The notes beneath the pieces were generated by a model. It was not told where the DNA came from. It saw only the letters and a program-made list of their open reading frames with translations, and did not search any database. Source: Pullulanibacillus pueri (GTDB taxonomy: Bacteria > Bacillota > Bacilli > Bacillales > Sporolactobacillaceae). From it: a stretch of 63,244 nucleotides of DNA. The translations under genes and the position numbers were made by a program. The stretch's first letter is position 1, and each line of letters begins with the position of its first letter. The stretch spans positions 1-63,244 of the forward strand of contig NZ_BMFV01000029.1 of the NCBI RefSeq assembly GCF_014639255.1, in the 5' to 3' direction. Shown here piece by piece: positions 54,116 to 63,171 of this stretch.

Positions 54116-54979
54116 GTGATTACTTCTTTTTTAAATGGGGATCAGGCAGTTGGTATGGATTACCATCAACGAACCATCGGTCAAAGTGGCTATGAATCCG
54201 ACTTTCATTCCCATTTAGAATTTGAAATTTATTACTTTCACAATGGAGAATGTAACTATTTTATCAATGATAAGATTTACCGATTAAGGCCAGGTGACAT
54301 GATTGTGATGCACGGGCTGACCTTGCACAGACCCAATCCTAATCTCCTTATTCCTTACGAGCGGACTAAGGTGCACTTTAAGCCCTATTATTTAGAAAAT
54401 TTGATCAAAGCTTTTAATACCTTAGATTTATATCGGCCTTTTCGCCAACTGAAAAATACACGAATGAATCTACGACATCGTGAAAATGAGCTGGAGCGTA
54501 TTTTTAGCGCATTGCATCAGAGTTATCAACTTCAAGGGGAGCCGTTATATGATGCAAGATTACAAATCTATTTATTGGAGCTATTGACCCTGATCTATCA
54601 ATCGTGTGCTGAAAAGCTTGACCCACATGCCTTTGAATCGGGTGTCAACCCTAAGGTCGCCAATGTTCAAAAGGTCATCGACTTTATTGAGGACCACTTT
54701 CAAGAGAAAAGTCTTACTTTAGATGATGTTGCCTCAGGAACTTATCTAAGTAAATATTATATTTCCAGAATCTTTAAAGAAATAACTGGGGCAGGATTAA
54801 CGGACTATATTACTATCAAGAAGGTGAATTTAGCAAAGCAACTTCTTTTGGAGGGGAGAACAGTAACAGAGGCAGCTTTTGAGGTTGGTTATAAACACCC
54901 CGCTCATTTTAGCCGTATTTTTAAGCAGAAGGTGGGCATGACAGCTGACCGCTATCGCAAGTTAAATGACATGACATAA
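54116..54979 (+). CDS. AraC-family transcriptional regulator
   Basis: A 287-residue AraC-type regulator: cupin with SDFHSHLEFEIYYFHNGECNYFIND and LRPGDMIVMHGLTLHRPNP (residues ~25-75) and two C-terminal helix-turn-helix motifs (LDDVASGTYLSKYYISRIFKEITG; VTEAAFEVGYKHPAHFSRIFKQKVG). I prefer the GTG at 54116, since AGAGGTGG (54101-54108) is 7 bases upstream; the ATG at 54110 is too close. It is the third AraC regulator of the window and is embedded in the 51708-59726 unit, which it presumably controls. Confidence 0.92.
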   Translation: MITSFLNGDQAVGMDYHQRTIGQSGYESDFHSHLEFEIYYFHNGECNYFINDKIYRLRPGDMIVMHGLTLHRPNPNLLIPYERTKVHFKPYYLENLIKAFNTLDLYRPFRQLKNTRMNLRHRENELERIFSALHQSYQLQGEPLYDARLQIYLLELLTLIYQSCAEKLDPHAFESGVNPKVANVQKVIDFIEDHFQEKSLTLDDVASGTYLSKYYISRIFKEITGAGLTDYITIKKVNLAKQLLLEGRTVTEAAFEVGYKHPAHFSRIFKQKVGMTADRYRKLNDMT

Positions 54980-55002
54980 GGGTTGGAAGAGGAGGAGATA
55001 AA

Positions 55003-55830
55003 ATGGTGACATTAACAGCTTTTGCAGATGAAATTTCAGCTGATTTTAACGTTCAACTCGATACGTTACAAGAGGAAGGGATTAGACACATTGAGTTTCG
55101 CGGAGCCTGGGACACTGGCGTCCTAAAACTAAGCGATGAAGAGCTGGACCGTGTTCAAGTCATGATGGAGGAAAGAGGTTTTAAGCTCTCCTCTATTGGT
55201 TCTCCAATAGGGAAAATAAAGATTACAGATGACTTTGAACCCCATCTTAAAGACTTTGAAAGAGCTCTAGCCCTGGCGAAGCGTTTCAATGTCCCTTATA
55301 TTCGGATCTTTTCCTTCTTTATTCCAGAAGGGAAAGACCCAGCAGACTACCGTGATGAAGTGATGAGAAGAATGACGGAACTTGTTAGGCGTGCAGAGGA
55401 AGCTGGGATTACGCTATTGCATGAAAATGAGAAGGAAATATATGGTGACACAGCCGAGCGCTGCCTAGATCTTTTTCAAACCTGTGCATCACCACGGTTC
55501 CGTTGTGCTTTTGATCCAGCAAATTTTGTTCAATGTGGTGTTCAACCTTTCACTGAAGCCTATCCTTTGCTTAAGCCTTATATTGAGTATTTGCATATAA
55601 AGGATGCTCTTTTTAAAGATAATAGTGTTGTCCCAGCTGGAGAAGGTGACGGTCAAGTAAAAGAAGTATTACAAGCAATGAAAGAGCGAGACTATGATGG
55701 ATTTCTTTCTTTAGAACCTCATTTGGCGCAAGCAGGTACATATTCAGGATTTAGTGGTCCAGATCTTTTCCAAGTGGCCTCTAAAGCATTAAAGAAACTT
55801 CTTGTAGAACTTGATGAAACATGGGATTGA
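55003..55830 (+). CDS. TIM-barrel sugar isomerase/epimerase family protein
   Basis: A 275-residue xylose isomerase-like protein. Metal ligands appear in LLHENEKEIYGDT (Glu) near residue 145, CAFDPANFVQCG (Asp) near 170, LHIKDALFKD (His) near 198 and LSLEPHL (Glu) near 240. GGAGGAG precedes the ATG. It is followed 24 bases later by a Gfo/Idh protein; the same order, TIM barrel then Gfo/Idh, recurs at 57775 and 58563, with a short-chain dehydrogenase between the two pairs. Confidence 0.9.
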   Translation: MVTLTAFADEISADFNVQLDTLQEEGIRHIEFRGAWDTGVLKLSDEELDRVQVMMEERGFKLSSIGSPIGKIKITDDFEPHLKDFERALALAKRFNVPYIRIFSFFIPEGKDPADYRDEVMRRMTELVRRAEEAGITLLHENEKEIYGDTAERCLDLFQTCASPRFRCAFDPANFVQCGVQPFTEAYPLLKPYIEYLHIKDALFKDNSVVPAGEGDGQVKEVLQAMKERDYDGFLSLEPHLAQAGTYSGFSGPDLFQVASKALKKLLVELDETWD

Positions 55831-55854
55831 TCAATGGAGAAGAGGTGAGAGCAA

Positions 55855-56973
55855 GTGCGTTCAGTTCGAATCGGGATTATTGGGTTAGGCAATATGGGCA
55901 CGGCTCATGCCCAGTATATAAGTGAAGGAAAAGTTTTAGGTGCAGAGCTTGTTGCGGTTTGTGACATCAATAAAGAACGCTTAGAGTGGGCCCGACATCA
56001 TTTTGAAGAAGGAGTACAGTGCTTTGAGGCGGTTGAAGACTTGCTTGCCTTTGATGGACTCGATGCCGTCATGATTTGCACCTTGCATTATACCCATCCG
56101 GATTATGCGATAAAGGCCTTTTCTCATGGCTTACACGTTCTCATCGAAAAGCCAGCAGGGGTGTATACAAAACAGGTTCGGGAGATGAATGAAGCGGCAA
56201 GGAAAAGTGGCTTAGTCTTTGGCATTATGTATAATCAGCGAACGAACCCTTTGTATGTCAAGCTGAGAGAAATGGTGACATCAGGGGAACTTGGAGAAAT
56301 CAGACGGACGAACTGGATCATTACTGATTGGTACCGCAGTCAAAGCTACTATGATTCTGGGGATTGGCGCGCAACATGGTCCGGTGAAGGTGGCGGAGTG
56401 CTCCTCAATCAGTGTCCCCATCAGCTTGATTTATGGCAATGGGTCATCGGCATGATGCCTAAGCGAGTCCGGAGTTTCTGTTCCTTTGGTAAATACCGGG
56501 ATATAGAGGTCGAAGATGAAGTGACTGCTTACTTAGAGTATGAAAATGGCGCAACTGGAGTGTTTATCACGAGTATTGCTGAAGCGCCAGGGACCAATCG
56601 TTTGGAAGTCATCGGTGACAAGGGGAAGGTTGTCGTCGAAAATGATCAGATCAATTTCTGGCAGCTGCAAATGTCAGAATCTGAGTTTAATAGAGTGAAT
56701 ACAGAAAAATTTGCTCGACCTAAAAGTCGTGAGGTCCCGCTAACTGTCCCAAAAGAGGAGAGTGGGCATCACGTGATAACTCAAAACTGGATAGAAGCTA
56801 TGACGAAAGGAACGCCATTGATTGCCCCTGGTGAAGAAGGCATTAATGGACTCACACTCTCTAATGCGATGTATTTATCAACATGGACCGAAGACTGGGT
56901 CCAACTCCCTATAGATGATGATATTTATTATGAACAATTACAAAAGAAAATTGCGCAATCGACATTAGCGTAG
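55855..56973 (+). CDS. Gfo/Idh/MocA-family oxidoreductase, paralogue 1
   Basis: A 372-residue oxidoreductase: Rossmann motif IGIIGLGNMGTAHAQYI at residues 4-20, catalytic LIEKPAGVYTKQ near 95, and GGGVLLNQCPHQLDLWQWV near 180 with the conserved His pair of the family. It starts at a GTG with GAGGTGAG upstream. The gene at 58563 encodes a closely similar protein, sharing the identical 18-residue run EKPAGVYTKQVREMNEAA, so the two arose by duplication. Such enzymes oxidise a ring or chain hydroxyl, often at C3. Confidence 0.92.
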   Translation: MRSVRIGIIGLGNMGTAHAQYISEGKVLGAELVAVCDINKERLEWARHHFEEGVQCFEAVEDLLAFDGLDAVMICTLHYTHPDYAIKAFSHGLHVLIEKPAGVYTKQVREMNEAARKSGLVFGIMYNQRTNPLYVKLREMVTSGELGEIRRTNWIITDWYRSQSYYDSGDWRATWSGEGGGVLLNQCPHQLDLWQWVIGMMPKRVRSFCSFGKYRDIEVEDEVTAYLEYENGATGVFITSIAEAPGTNRLEVIGDKGKVVVENDQINFWQLQMSESEFNRVNTEKFARPKSREVPLTVPKEESGHHVITQNWIEAMTKGTPLIAPGEEGINGLTLSNAMYLSTWTEDWVQLPIDDDIYYEQLQKKIAQSTLA

Positions 56974-56991
56974 TGTTAGGAGGTGATGAGT

Positions 56992-57753
56992 ATGTTTGAT
57001 TTAACGGGGAAAACAGCGGTCATCGTCGGTGGAACGAGCACTCTAGGATCGGCAATGGCAATGGGACTGGCTAAACAAGGGGCGACCATCGCATTGGTGG
57101 GACGAAATCTTGAGAAAGCCAGTGAAGTCGAACAAAAGATTAAAACATTTGGAGTAGAGGTTCGTACCTTTCAAGCTGATGTAACAGATGATCGGGCCCT
57201 TAAAAGTGCTGCCGATGAGATCGTTGCATGGGCAGACTCTTGCGATATTCTTTTAAATGCCCCTGGTGTGAATAGTACGACACCCTTTTCGGAGCTCACT
57301 ATGGATGAGTGGGATCACATCATGAATGTGAATTTGAAAGGTGTTGTTTTAAGCTGTCAAATCTTTTCTAAACATATGATTGAGCAGGGCAACGGAGGGA
57401 GTATTATCAATATATCCTCGGTTTCTTCAACGACACCACTTTCAAAGGTATTTACTTACTCGGCGTCTAAAGCAGGGATAAATAGTATAACACAATATTT
57501 AGCGCGGGAATTTGCCCCTTATAACATACGTGTTAACGCTGTGATCCCAGGCTTTTTTCCCGCAGAACAAAATAGGAAAATTTTAAGTGAAGACAGGGTT
57601 GCTGCGATCATGAGGCATACACCTATGGAAAGATTTGGGGATCCAGAAGAGTTACAAGGTGTGGCTATTTGGCTGGCCTCAAAGAAGGCATCAAGTTTTG
57701 TAACTGGAGAACTGATTCGAGTAGACGGTGGCTTTGGAGCCATGACCATTTAA
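56992..57753 (+). CDS. Short-chain dehydrogenase, D-mannonate oxidoreductase-like
   Basis: A 253-residue SDR: MFDLTGKTAVIVGGTSTLGSAMAMGL at the start, an NAG-like motif present as NAPG near residue 88, catalytic Ser in INISSVSS near 138 and YSASK near 152. IRVNAVIPGFFPAEQNRKIL near 180 resembles the SDR-type fructuronate reductase (UxuB/YjmF) and KduD-like proteins of Bacillus. A role in reducing a keto-uronate is plausible but unproven. AGGAGGT supports the ATG at 56992 over the ones at 56986 or 56983. Confidence 0.85.
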   Translation: MFDLTGKTAVIVGGTSTLGSAMAMGLAKQGATIALVGRNLEKASEVEQKIKTFGVEVRTFQADVTDDRALKSAADEIVAWADSCDILLNAPGVNSTTPFSELTMDEWDHIMNVNLKGVVLSCQIFSKHMIEQGNGGSIINISSVSSTTPLSKVFTYSASKAGINSITQYLAREFAPYNIRVNAVIPGFFPAEQNRKILSEDRVAAIMRHTPMERFGDPEELQGVAIWLASKKASSFVTGELIRVDGGFGAMTI

Positions 57754-57774
57754 AAAATAAGGAGTGGGGAACTT

Positions 57775-58536
57775 ATGAAACAGAAATTTGCGGCACAATT
57801 GTTTACGTTGAGAGAAGAATTAAAACGCGGCATTCGACCTGTATTTAAGGAACTCAAAGCGATGGGCTGGGCTGGGGTCCAACTTTCAGCGTTGCCCGAG
57901 GGTTATGACAGGGAAGAAGTCGCAGCAGCCTTAAAAGAAAACAACTTAGGGACCGCTGGCATGCACATTCCTTTAAGTCGGATGGAGGAAGATCTGGAAG
58001 ATGTTCTTGCCGAAGCTAGTCTTTATAATACAAAAGATGTGGTCTGTCCTTATTTACCGGATGATGTTAGAGCAAATGACGGCTATCGACGTGTAAAAGA
58101 ATCACTGAATCAGATTGCAGATCGTGCCGAAGGCTTTAGAATTAGTTATCATAATCATAACTTTGAGTTTGACACACAAATTGATGGAAAGTCAGCACTG
58201 GAGTTCTTATTAGAGCCCTCTCCAGAAAATAAGATTTTTGCAGAGGTTGATGTTTTTTGGGTCAAGAAGGCAGGAAGAAATCCGTTAGACTTCATTCAGC
58301 CCTATAAAAATCGAATGCCTATTATTCATTTAAAAGATATGACAGACGATGACAAACAAACCTTTGCCGCTGTGGGAACAGGGACGATTGATTTTGCTCC
58401 GATATTGGAATGGGGCGAACAATCCGGTGTGGAATGGTACGCGGTTGAGCAAGATGTTTGTCCAGGAGACCCTATGGAAAGTTTAAAAACAAGTTTGGAA
58501 AATCTTAATCAACTGGCACTCCAAGTTCAAAAATAA
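57775..58536 (+). CDS. TIM-barrel sugar isomerase/epimerase family protein
   Basis: A 253-residue xylose isomerase-like protein of the IolE/YcjR-like branch: ISYHNHNFEF near residue 123, FAEVDVFWVKKAG near 157, IIHLKDM near 183 and WYAVEQDVC (Glu) near 223. AAGGAGTG precedes the ATG. It differs from the TIM-barrel protein at 55003 and is followed 26 bases later by Gfo/Idh paralogue 2. Proteins of this kind next to Gfo/Idh enzymes may epimerise, isomerise or eliminate 3-keto-sugars. Confidence 0.9.
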   Translation: MKQKFAAQLFTLREELKRGIRPVFKELKAMGWAGVQLSALPEGYDREEVAAALKENNLGTAGMHIPLSRMEEDLEDVLAEASLYNTKDVVCPYLPDDVRANDGYRRVKESLNQIADRAEGFRISYHNHNFEFDTQIDGKSALEFLLEPSPENKIFAEVDVFWVKKAGRNPLDFIQPYKNRMPIIHLKDMTDDDKQTFAAVGTGTIDFAPILEWGEQSGVEWYAVEQDVCPGDPMESLKTSLENLNQLALQVQK

Positions 58537-58562
58537 TTGTAAAGATAAGGGTGGTGTTTGCT

Positions 58563-59726
58563 TTGGCTAAATTAAAAATAGGAATTATTGGGATCGGAAA
58601 TATGGGAAGTTCTCATGCGCGTTATCTCATAAATAATGAAGTTCCGGGAGCAGAACTTACAGCTGTATGTGATACAAATCCCGAACGATTAAGATGGGCT
58701 AAAGAAGCTTTATCGGATAGACTTCAGACCTATGATAATGATAATGAGTTTTTTGCTTCTAGTGGTATAGAGGCGGTCATTATCGCAACACCCCATTATG
58801 ATCATTCACCATTGGCCATTAAGGCGTTTAAGCAGGGGCTTCATGTGATGAGTGAAAAACCAGCGGGCGTGTATACAAAGCAAGTTCGTGAAATGAATGA
58901 AGCGGCCAAGGCGAGTGGAAAAGTCTTTGGTATTATGTACAATCAACGGACCAATCCTTTGTATCAAAAATTAAGAGACCTTGTTCAGTCAGGTGAACTC
59001 GGGGAGATAAAAAGAACAAATTGGATTATTACTAACTGGTATCGTCCGCAAAGTTATTATAATTCAGGGGGATGGAGAGCGACTTGGGAAGGTGAAGGTG
59101 GCGGTGTCCTTCTGAATCAGGATCCTCATCAGCTTGACTTGTGGCAATGGACATGTGGAATGATGCCGAAACGCGTGCGGGCCTTTTGTGGCTTTGGAAA
59201 ATATCATGATATTGAAGTCGAAGACGATGTTACCGCATATGTTGAATATGAAAATGGAGCGACCGGTGTCTTTGTTACCTCTACAGGAGATGCGCCGGGA
59301 ACCAACCGCTATGAAATATCCGCTGATAAAGGCAAGGCGGTTATTGAAAACGGGAAACTCACCTTTTATAGACTCCGACAGTCGGAGCGAGAATTTAATC
59401 GCGAATATCAAGGCGGTTTTGGTGAACCAGAATGCTGGAAGATTGATGTTCCGATCGTAGGGAAAGCGACAGACCATAAAGGCATTACGACCAATTGGGT
59501 TAATGCTATTCAAAATGGAACTGCGTTATTGGCTCCTGGTGAAGAAGGTATTAAAGGCTTAGAAATTTCCAACGCAATGCATTTATCAGCATGGACAGAC
59601 GATTGGGTCGATCTGCCCATAAATGAGGACCTTTATTACAGTAAACTCCAGGAAAGAATTAAGGCCTCAACCTTTCAAAAGAAGCACACTGGAAATCGAA
59701 CGCTCAACGTTGAAGGCACGCATTGA
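58563..59726 (+). CDS. Gfo/Idh/MocA-family oxidoreductase, paralogue 2
   Basis: A 387-residue duplicate of the protein at 55855, with IGIIGIGNMGSSHARYL at the start, MSEKPAGVYTKQ near residue 100 and GGGVLLNQDPHQLDLWQWT near 180; an Asp replaces the Cys of paralogue 1 before the PHQ. The TTG at 58563 is supported by AAGGGTGG 8 bases upstream; the frame extends to 58551. It closes the 51708-59726 unit, with a strong terminator behind it. The C-terminal ~20 residues extend past the paralogue. Confidence 0.92.
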   Translation: MAKLKIGIIGIGNMGSSHARYLINNEVPGAELTAVCDTNPERLRWAKEALSDRLQTYDNDNEFFASSGIEAVIIATPHYDHSPLAIKAFKQGLHVMSEKPAGVYTKQVREMNEAAKASGKVFGIMYNQRTNPLYQKLRDLVQSGELGEIKRTNWIITNWYRPQSYYNSGGWRATWEGEGGGVLLNQDPHQLDLWQWTCGMMPKRVRAFCGFGKYHDIEVEDDVTAYVEYENGATGVFVTSTGDAPGTNRYEISADKGKAVIENGKLTFYRLRQSEREFNREYQGGFGEPECWKIDVPIVGKATDHKGITTNWVNAIQNGTALLAPGEEGIKGLEISNAMHLSAWTDDWVDLPINEDLYYSKLQERIKASTFQKKHTGNRTLNVEGTH

Positions 59727-59736
59727 TAATTAATGT

Positions 59737-59777
59737 GAAGAAGGTGCTCACAAGAGTTACCTTCTTCTTTATTTTAT
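59737..59777 (+). terminator. Terminator after Gfo/Idh paralogue 2
   Basis: GAAGAAGGT (59737-59745) pairs perfectly with ACCTTCTTC (59759-59767), followed by TTTATTTTAT. Confidence 0.9.
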
Positions 59778-59928
59778 AAGAATATATGAAATTTAATGAA
59801 ATTAACCGAATATTATATTAAAATAATAGATGGACAATTATTTTTTTCTTATGATTGTTAATTAATTTTATAAAGAATAAGGTGCTCCAGATTCAGTTTT
59901 AAAATTTAAAAAGAGGATGTGTTTATCT

Positions 59929-61953
59929 GTGATCAATGAAAAACTACCAAAAATATGGTACGGTGGCGATTATAACCCTGAACAATGGGATAGGAAAATT
60001 TGGGATGAAGACGTTCGGATGTTTAAGCTCGCAGGCATTGACGTTGCCACGTTAAATGTTTTCTCGTGGGCTTTAAATCAACCGGATGAAGAGACCTATT
60101 ATTTTGAGCATCTCGATGAACAGATCAACCGTCTTTATGAAAATGGGATTTATACTTGTTTGGCTACAAGCACAGGTGCGCATCCAGCCTGGATGGCCAA
60201 AAAATATCCAGATGTATTACGAGTAGATTTCAATGGACGTAAGCGGAAGTTTGGCGGACGACATAACTCCTGCCCTAACAGCTCAACCTATCGCAAGTAT
60301 GCAGGATTAATGGCGGAAAAATTAGCTGAACGTTACAAGGATCATCCGGCTGTTTTAATCTGGCATGTATCCAATGAATATGGGGGTTACTGTTATTGTG
60401 ATCAGTGCGCAGAAAGTTTTCGGACCTGGCTAAAGGAGCGCTATAAGACGATAGATAAAGTCAATCAGGTTTGGAATACACGCTTTTGGGGCCATACCTT
60501 CTATGACTGGGATGAAATTGTTCCACCTAATGCTTTGAGTGAAGAAGGAGAAGGCAATGTATCTTCTTTCCAGGGTATTTCTTTAGACTATCGCCGCTTC
60601 CAGTCGGAGAGTTTGCTGGAGTGCTACAAAATAGAATATGAGGCACTTAAAAAACATACACCAAATATACCGGTGACCACTAACCTTATGGGGTTATATC
60701 AGGAATTAGACTACTTCAAATGGGCCCCTTATTTAGATGTTGTCTCATGGGACAACTATCCAGGTTTGAAAACGCCAGAAAGTCTTACAGCAATGACCCA
60801 CGATTTGATGCGAGGGCTAAAAAGCGGTCAGCCCTTTATGCTGATGGAGCAAACACCCAGCCAACAAAACTGGCAACCCTATAACTCTCTTAAACGTCCA
60901 GGTGTTATGAGACTGTGGAGCTATCAAGCCGTGGCTCACGGTGCTGATACTGTTCTATTTTTTCAGTTAAGGCGTTCCGTCGGGGCCTGTGAGAAATATC
61001 ATGGTGCAGTGATAGAACATGTCGGTCATGAGCATACCCGTGTTTTTAGAGAGGTTTCCGAGTTGGGTGGAGAATTACAACGCCTCTCGGATCATTTGCT
61101 AGATTCACGCCTTCAATCAAAGGTTGCTATTGTATTTGATTGGGAAAATCGTTGGGCGATTGACCTATCCAGCGGGCCGAGTGTTGCCTTGAATTACGTG
61201 AATGAAGTCCATAAATATTATGACGCCCTATATCACTTGAACATTCAAACGGATATGATCGGTGTAGAAGAAGATCTAAGTCAATATGATGTGGTTATCG
61301 CTCCTGTACTGTACATGATTAAACCGGGATATGCGGAAAAAATTGAATCCTTTGTAAAAAATGGCGGTACGTTCGTGACAACTTTTTTCAGTGGGATTGT
61401 TAATGAAAATGACCTTGTTACACTTGGGGGTTACCCTGGTGAACTTCGAAAGGTTCTAGGTATTTGGGCTGAAGAAATTGATGCATTATTTCCAGATCAA
61501 AAAAACCAGATCGTATTAAAAGAAGAGCGTGGAAACCTTCATGGCCAGTATGAATGTGGTATTCTCTGTGATTTGATTCACTCCGAAGGGGCAAAGGTAG
61601 TTGCTGAATATGGATCTGACTTTTATAAGGGGATGCCAGTATTAACAGAAAATGCTTATGGTGATGGCAAGGCCTGGTATGTCGCTTCAAGTCCTGATGA
61701 GGGCTTTTTAAAGGATTTCCTATCTCATCTTTGTGAAGACAAGGGCATCCAACCATTATTAAAAACGCCTCAAGGTGTAGAAGTAACCGAACGGGTTAAA
61801 GATGATCAGACTTACTTGTTTATTCTAAACCATAATGAGGCATCCGCCACCGTTGATCTAGAAGAGTTAGAGGCAATCGATTTGTTGAAGCAACAAAAAG
61901 TCTCAGGAAGCGTATCTGTGCCTAGTAAAGGCGTCATGATATTGAAGAAATAA
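59929..61953 (+). CDS. Beta-galactosidase, GH42
   Basis: Hydrolyses terminal beta-galactosides, possibly also short beta-1,4- or 1,3-galactans, in the cytoplasm. The 674-residue protein has the three-domain GH42 layout: TIM barrel with PKIWYGGDYNPEQW at the start, acid/base E150 in WHVSNEYGG and nucleophile E307 in LMEQTPSQQNW; a glutamine amidotransferase-like trimerisation domain (~400-600); and a small C-terminal beta domain. CYCDQC and CPNSS supply the zinc cluster. The start is uncertain: GTG 59929 is 13 bases after AAGAGG, while ATG 59917 is almost adjacent to it. It is a single-gene unit that fits arabinogalactan or galactan use together with galM. Confidence 0.94.
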   Translation: MINEKLPKIWYGGDYNPEQWDRKIWDEDVRMFKLAGIDVATLNVFSWALNQPDEETYYFEHLDEQINRLYENGIYTCLATSTGAHPAWMAKKYPDVLRVDFNGRKRKFGGRHNSCPNSSTYRKYAGLMAEKLAERYKDHPAVLIWHVSNEYGGYCYCDQCAESFRTWLKERYKTIDKVNQVWNTRFWGHTFYDWDEIVPPNALSEEGEGNVSSFQGISLDYRRFQSESLLECYKIEYEALKKHTPNIPVTTNLMGLYQELDYFKWAPYLDVVSWDNYPGLKTPESLTAMTHDLMRGLKSGQPFMLMEQTPSQQNWQPYNSLKRPGVMRLWSYQAVAHGADTVLFFQLRRSVGACEKYHGAVIEHVGHEHTRVFREVSELGGELQRLSDHLLDSRLQSKVAIVFDWENRWAIDLSSGPSVALNYVNEVHKYYDALYHLNIQTDMIGVEEDLSQYDVVIAPVLYMIKPGYAEKIESFVKNGGTFVTTFFSGIVNENDLVTLGGYPGELRKVLGIWAEEIDALFPDQKNQIVLKEERGNLHGQYECGILCDLIHSEGAKVVAEYGSDFYKGMPVLTENAYGDGKAWYVASSPDEGFLKDFLSHLCEDKGIQPLLKTPQGVEVTERVKDDQTYLFILNHNEASATVDLEELEAIDLLKQQKVSGSVSVPSKGVMILKK

Positions 61954-62106
61954 GTAGAAAAAGGCTATCTAAAAACATAGATTATGAACTATGAGGTAGC
62001 TAAGTTCCCTCGAATCACTATAATTTCATTTGTTAACCAAATTTAGTTCAATGATAAAGTGAATCTACGTCATTAAATACGTAGGAATGCTGAAGGAAGT
62101 GTGTTG

Positions 62107-62160
62107 AAAAAGGACTGAACGCCTTATCTATCCTATAGATAAAGGGTATCAGTCCCTTTT
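62107..62160. terminator. Bidirectional terminator between GH42 and lacI-type genes
   Basis: AAAAAGGACTGA (62107-62118) pairs with TCAGTCCCTTTT (62149-62160), with an inner stem CCTTATCTAT / ATAGATAAAGG. It serves two convergent genes. Confidence 0.9.
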
Positions 62161-62190
62161 ATAACCTATTATACTGTTATTTTTCTATTG

Positions 62191-63171
62191 TCATTCGGGA
62201 TTTGGGGGTGCAACTGAATCCCGAATAATGATTTCACCATTTATTAAGACCTTTTCGGGGTAATATTCTTGATGTTTAATTCTCCAGAACATTTTTGATA
62301 CGGCACGTTTTCCTAAAAATTTTTTAAAAACCTGACAGGTGGTTAACGATGGGACTACGTATGATGAAGAGTCTAAATTATCATATCCGGTAATTGAAAA
62401 ATCCTCTGGAAGTTTAAAATTGTGTCTCTTTAAAACATCTATGATGTTATGAGCAATGTTATCATTGGCACAAACAAAGGCTGAAGGGAGTTTGTTTTTT
62501 TCTTTTGCGCTCTCAATCCAATGATCAAACTCCTCGATCCATCCTGCACTTGTATAATTTAGGGTGAAAATATTTTGGGATTTTGAATTGTAAAGATTTG
62601 CTTTTTCAAGCGATGTGCGGAATCCTAACCAGCGATCATAAAAACTTTTAGAGTAATTAAGATCTCCCACAAAGATTAATTTATTGTGTCCCATAGCAAT
62701 TAAATAATTTGTGATCTTTAATAAACCATCAAAATTATCCATAAAAATGGAATCGGCTTCTAAAAGGGGTTCCTCATGATCTACTAAGACAATAGGCGTG
62801 TTAAATTGTTTTATTTCCATACACAACTCAGGGGAGATATATCCTACGATGATAATGCCCATGAGCTTAGATACGTTTAACACGTTAGTTAAGCTGTTTG
62901 ATTCACTAATAATCACAATGCCTGTACCTCTTCTTTTGGCTTCCTCTGTAATGCCATCAATTATTTCACTCCAATAGTTGGAATGCTTTGATTGATATCG
63001 AAAATTGGCCAAGAGGACTGCAATAAAATCACCCTTATTCTCGTTTGTTTCTATATTTTCTCCTGCAGTATAAGGGAGATTTGAATAACCTAATTGTTTG
63101 GCGGTGAATATGACCTTCTCCCTTGTCCGCTTATTAACTCCAGGTTTCCTATTAAGTGTTTTTGAAACCAC
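62191..63171 (-). pseudogene. LacI-family regulator missing the start of its HTH
   Basis: The 326-residue frame opens with VVSKTLNRKPGVNKRTREKV, which corresponds to the second half of a LacI helix-turn-helix. The first helix and turn (about 17 residues, usually of the form I-x-D-(I/V)-A-x-x-A-G-V-S) are absent. An in-frame TAG lies at 63184-63186, four codons before the GTG at 63171, no ribosome binding site precedes it, and no other frame in the last 73 bases encodes the missing part. The ligand domain to the C-terminus (PEDFSITGYDNLDSSSYVVPSLTT) looks complete. It may be a 5'-truncated pseudogene or broken by an insertion just beyond the window edge. Confidence 0.7.

Noticed and set aside
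59064..59513. 149-codon minus-strand open frame inside Gfo/Idh paralogue 2.
   Set aside because: Antisense shadow; the plus-strand protein has full family motifs.
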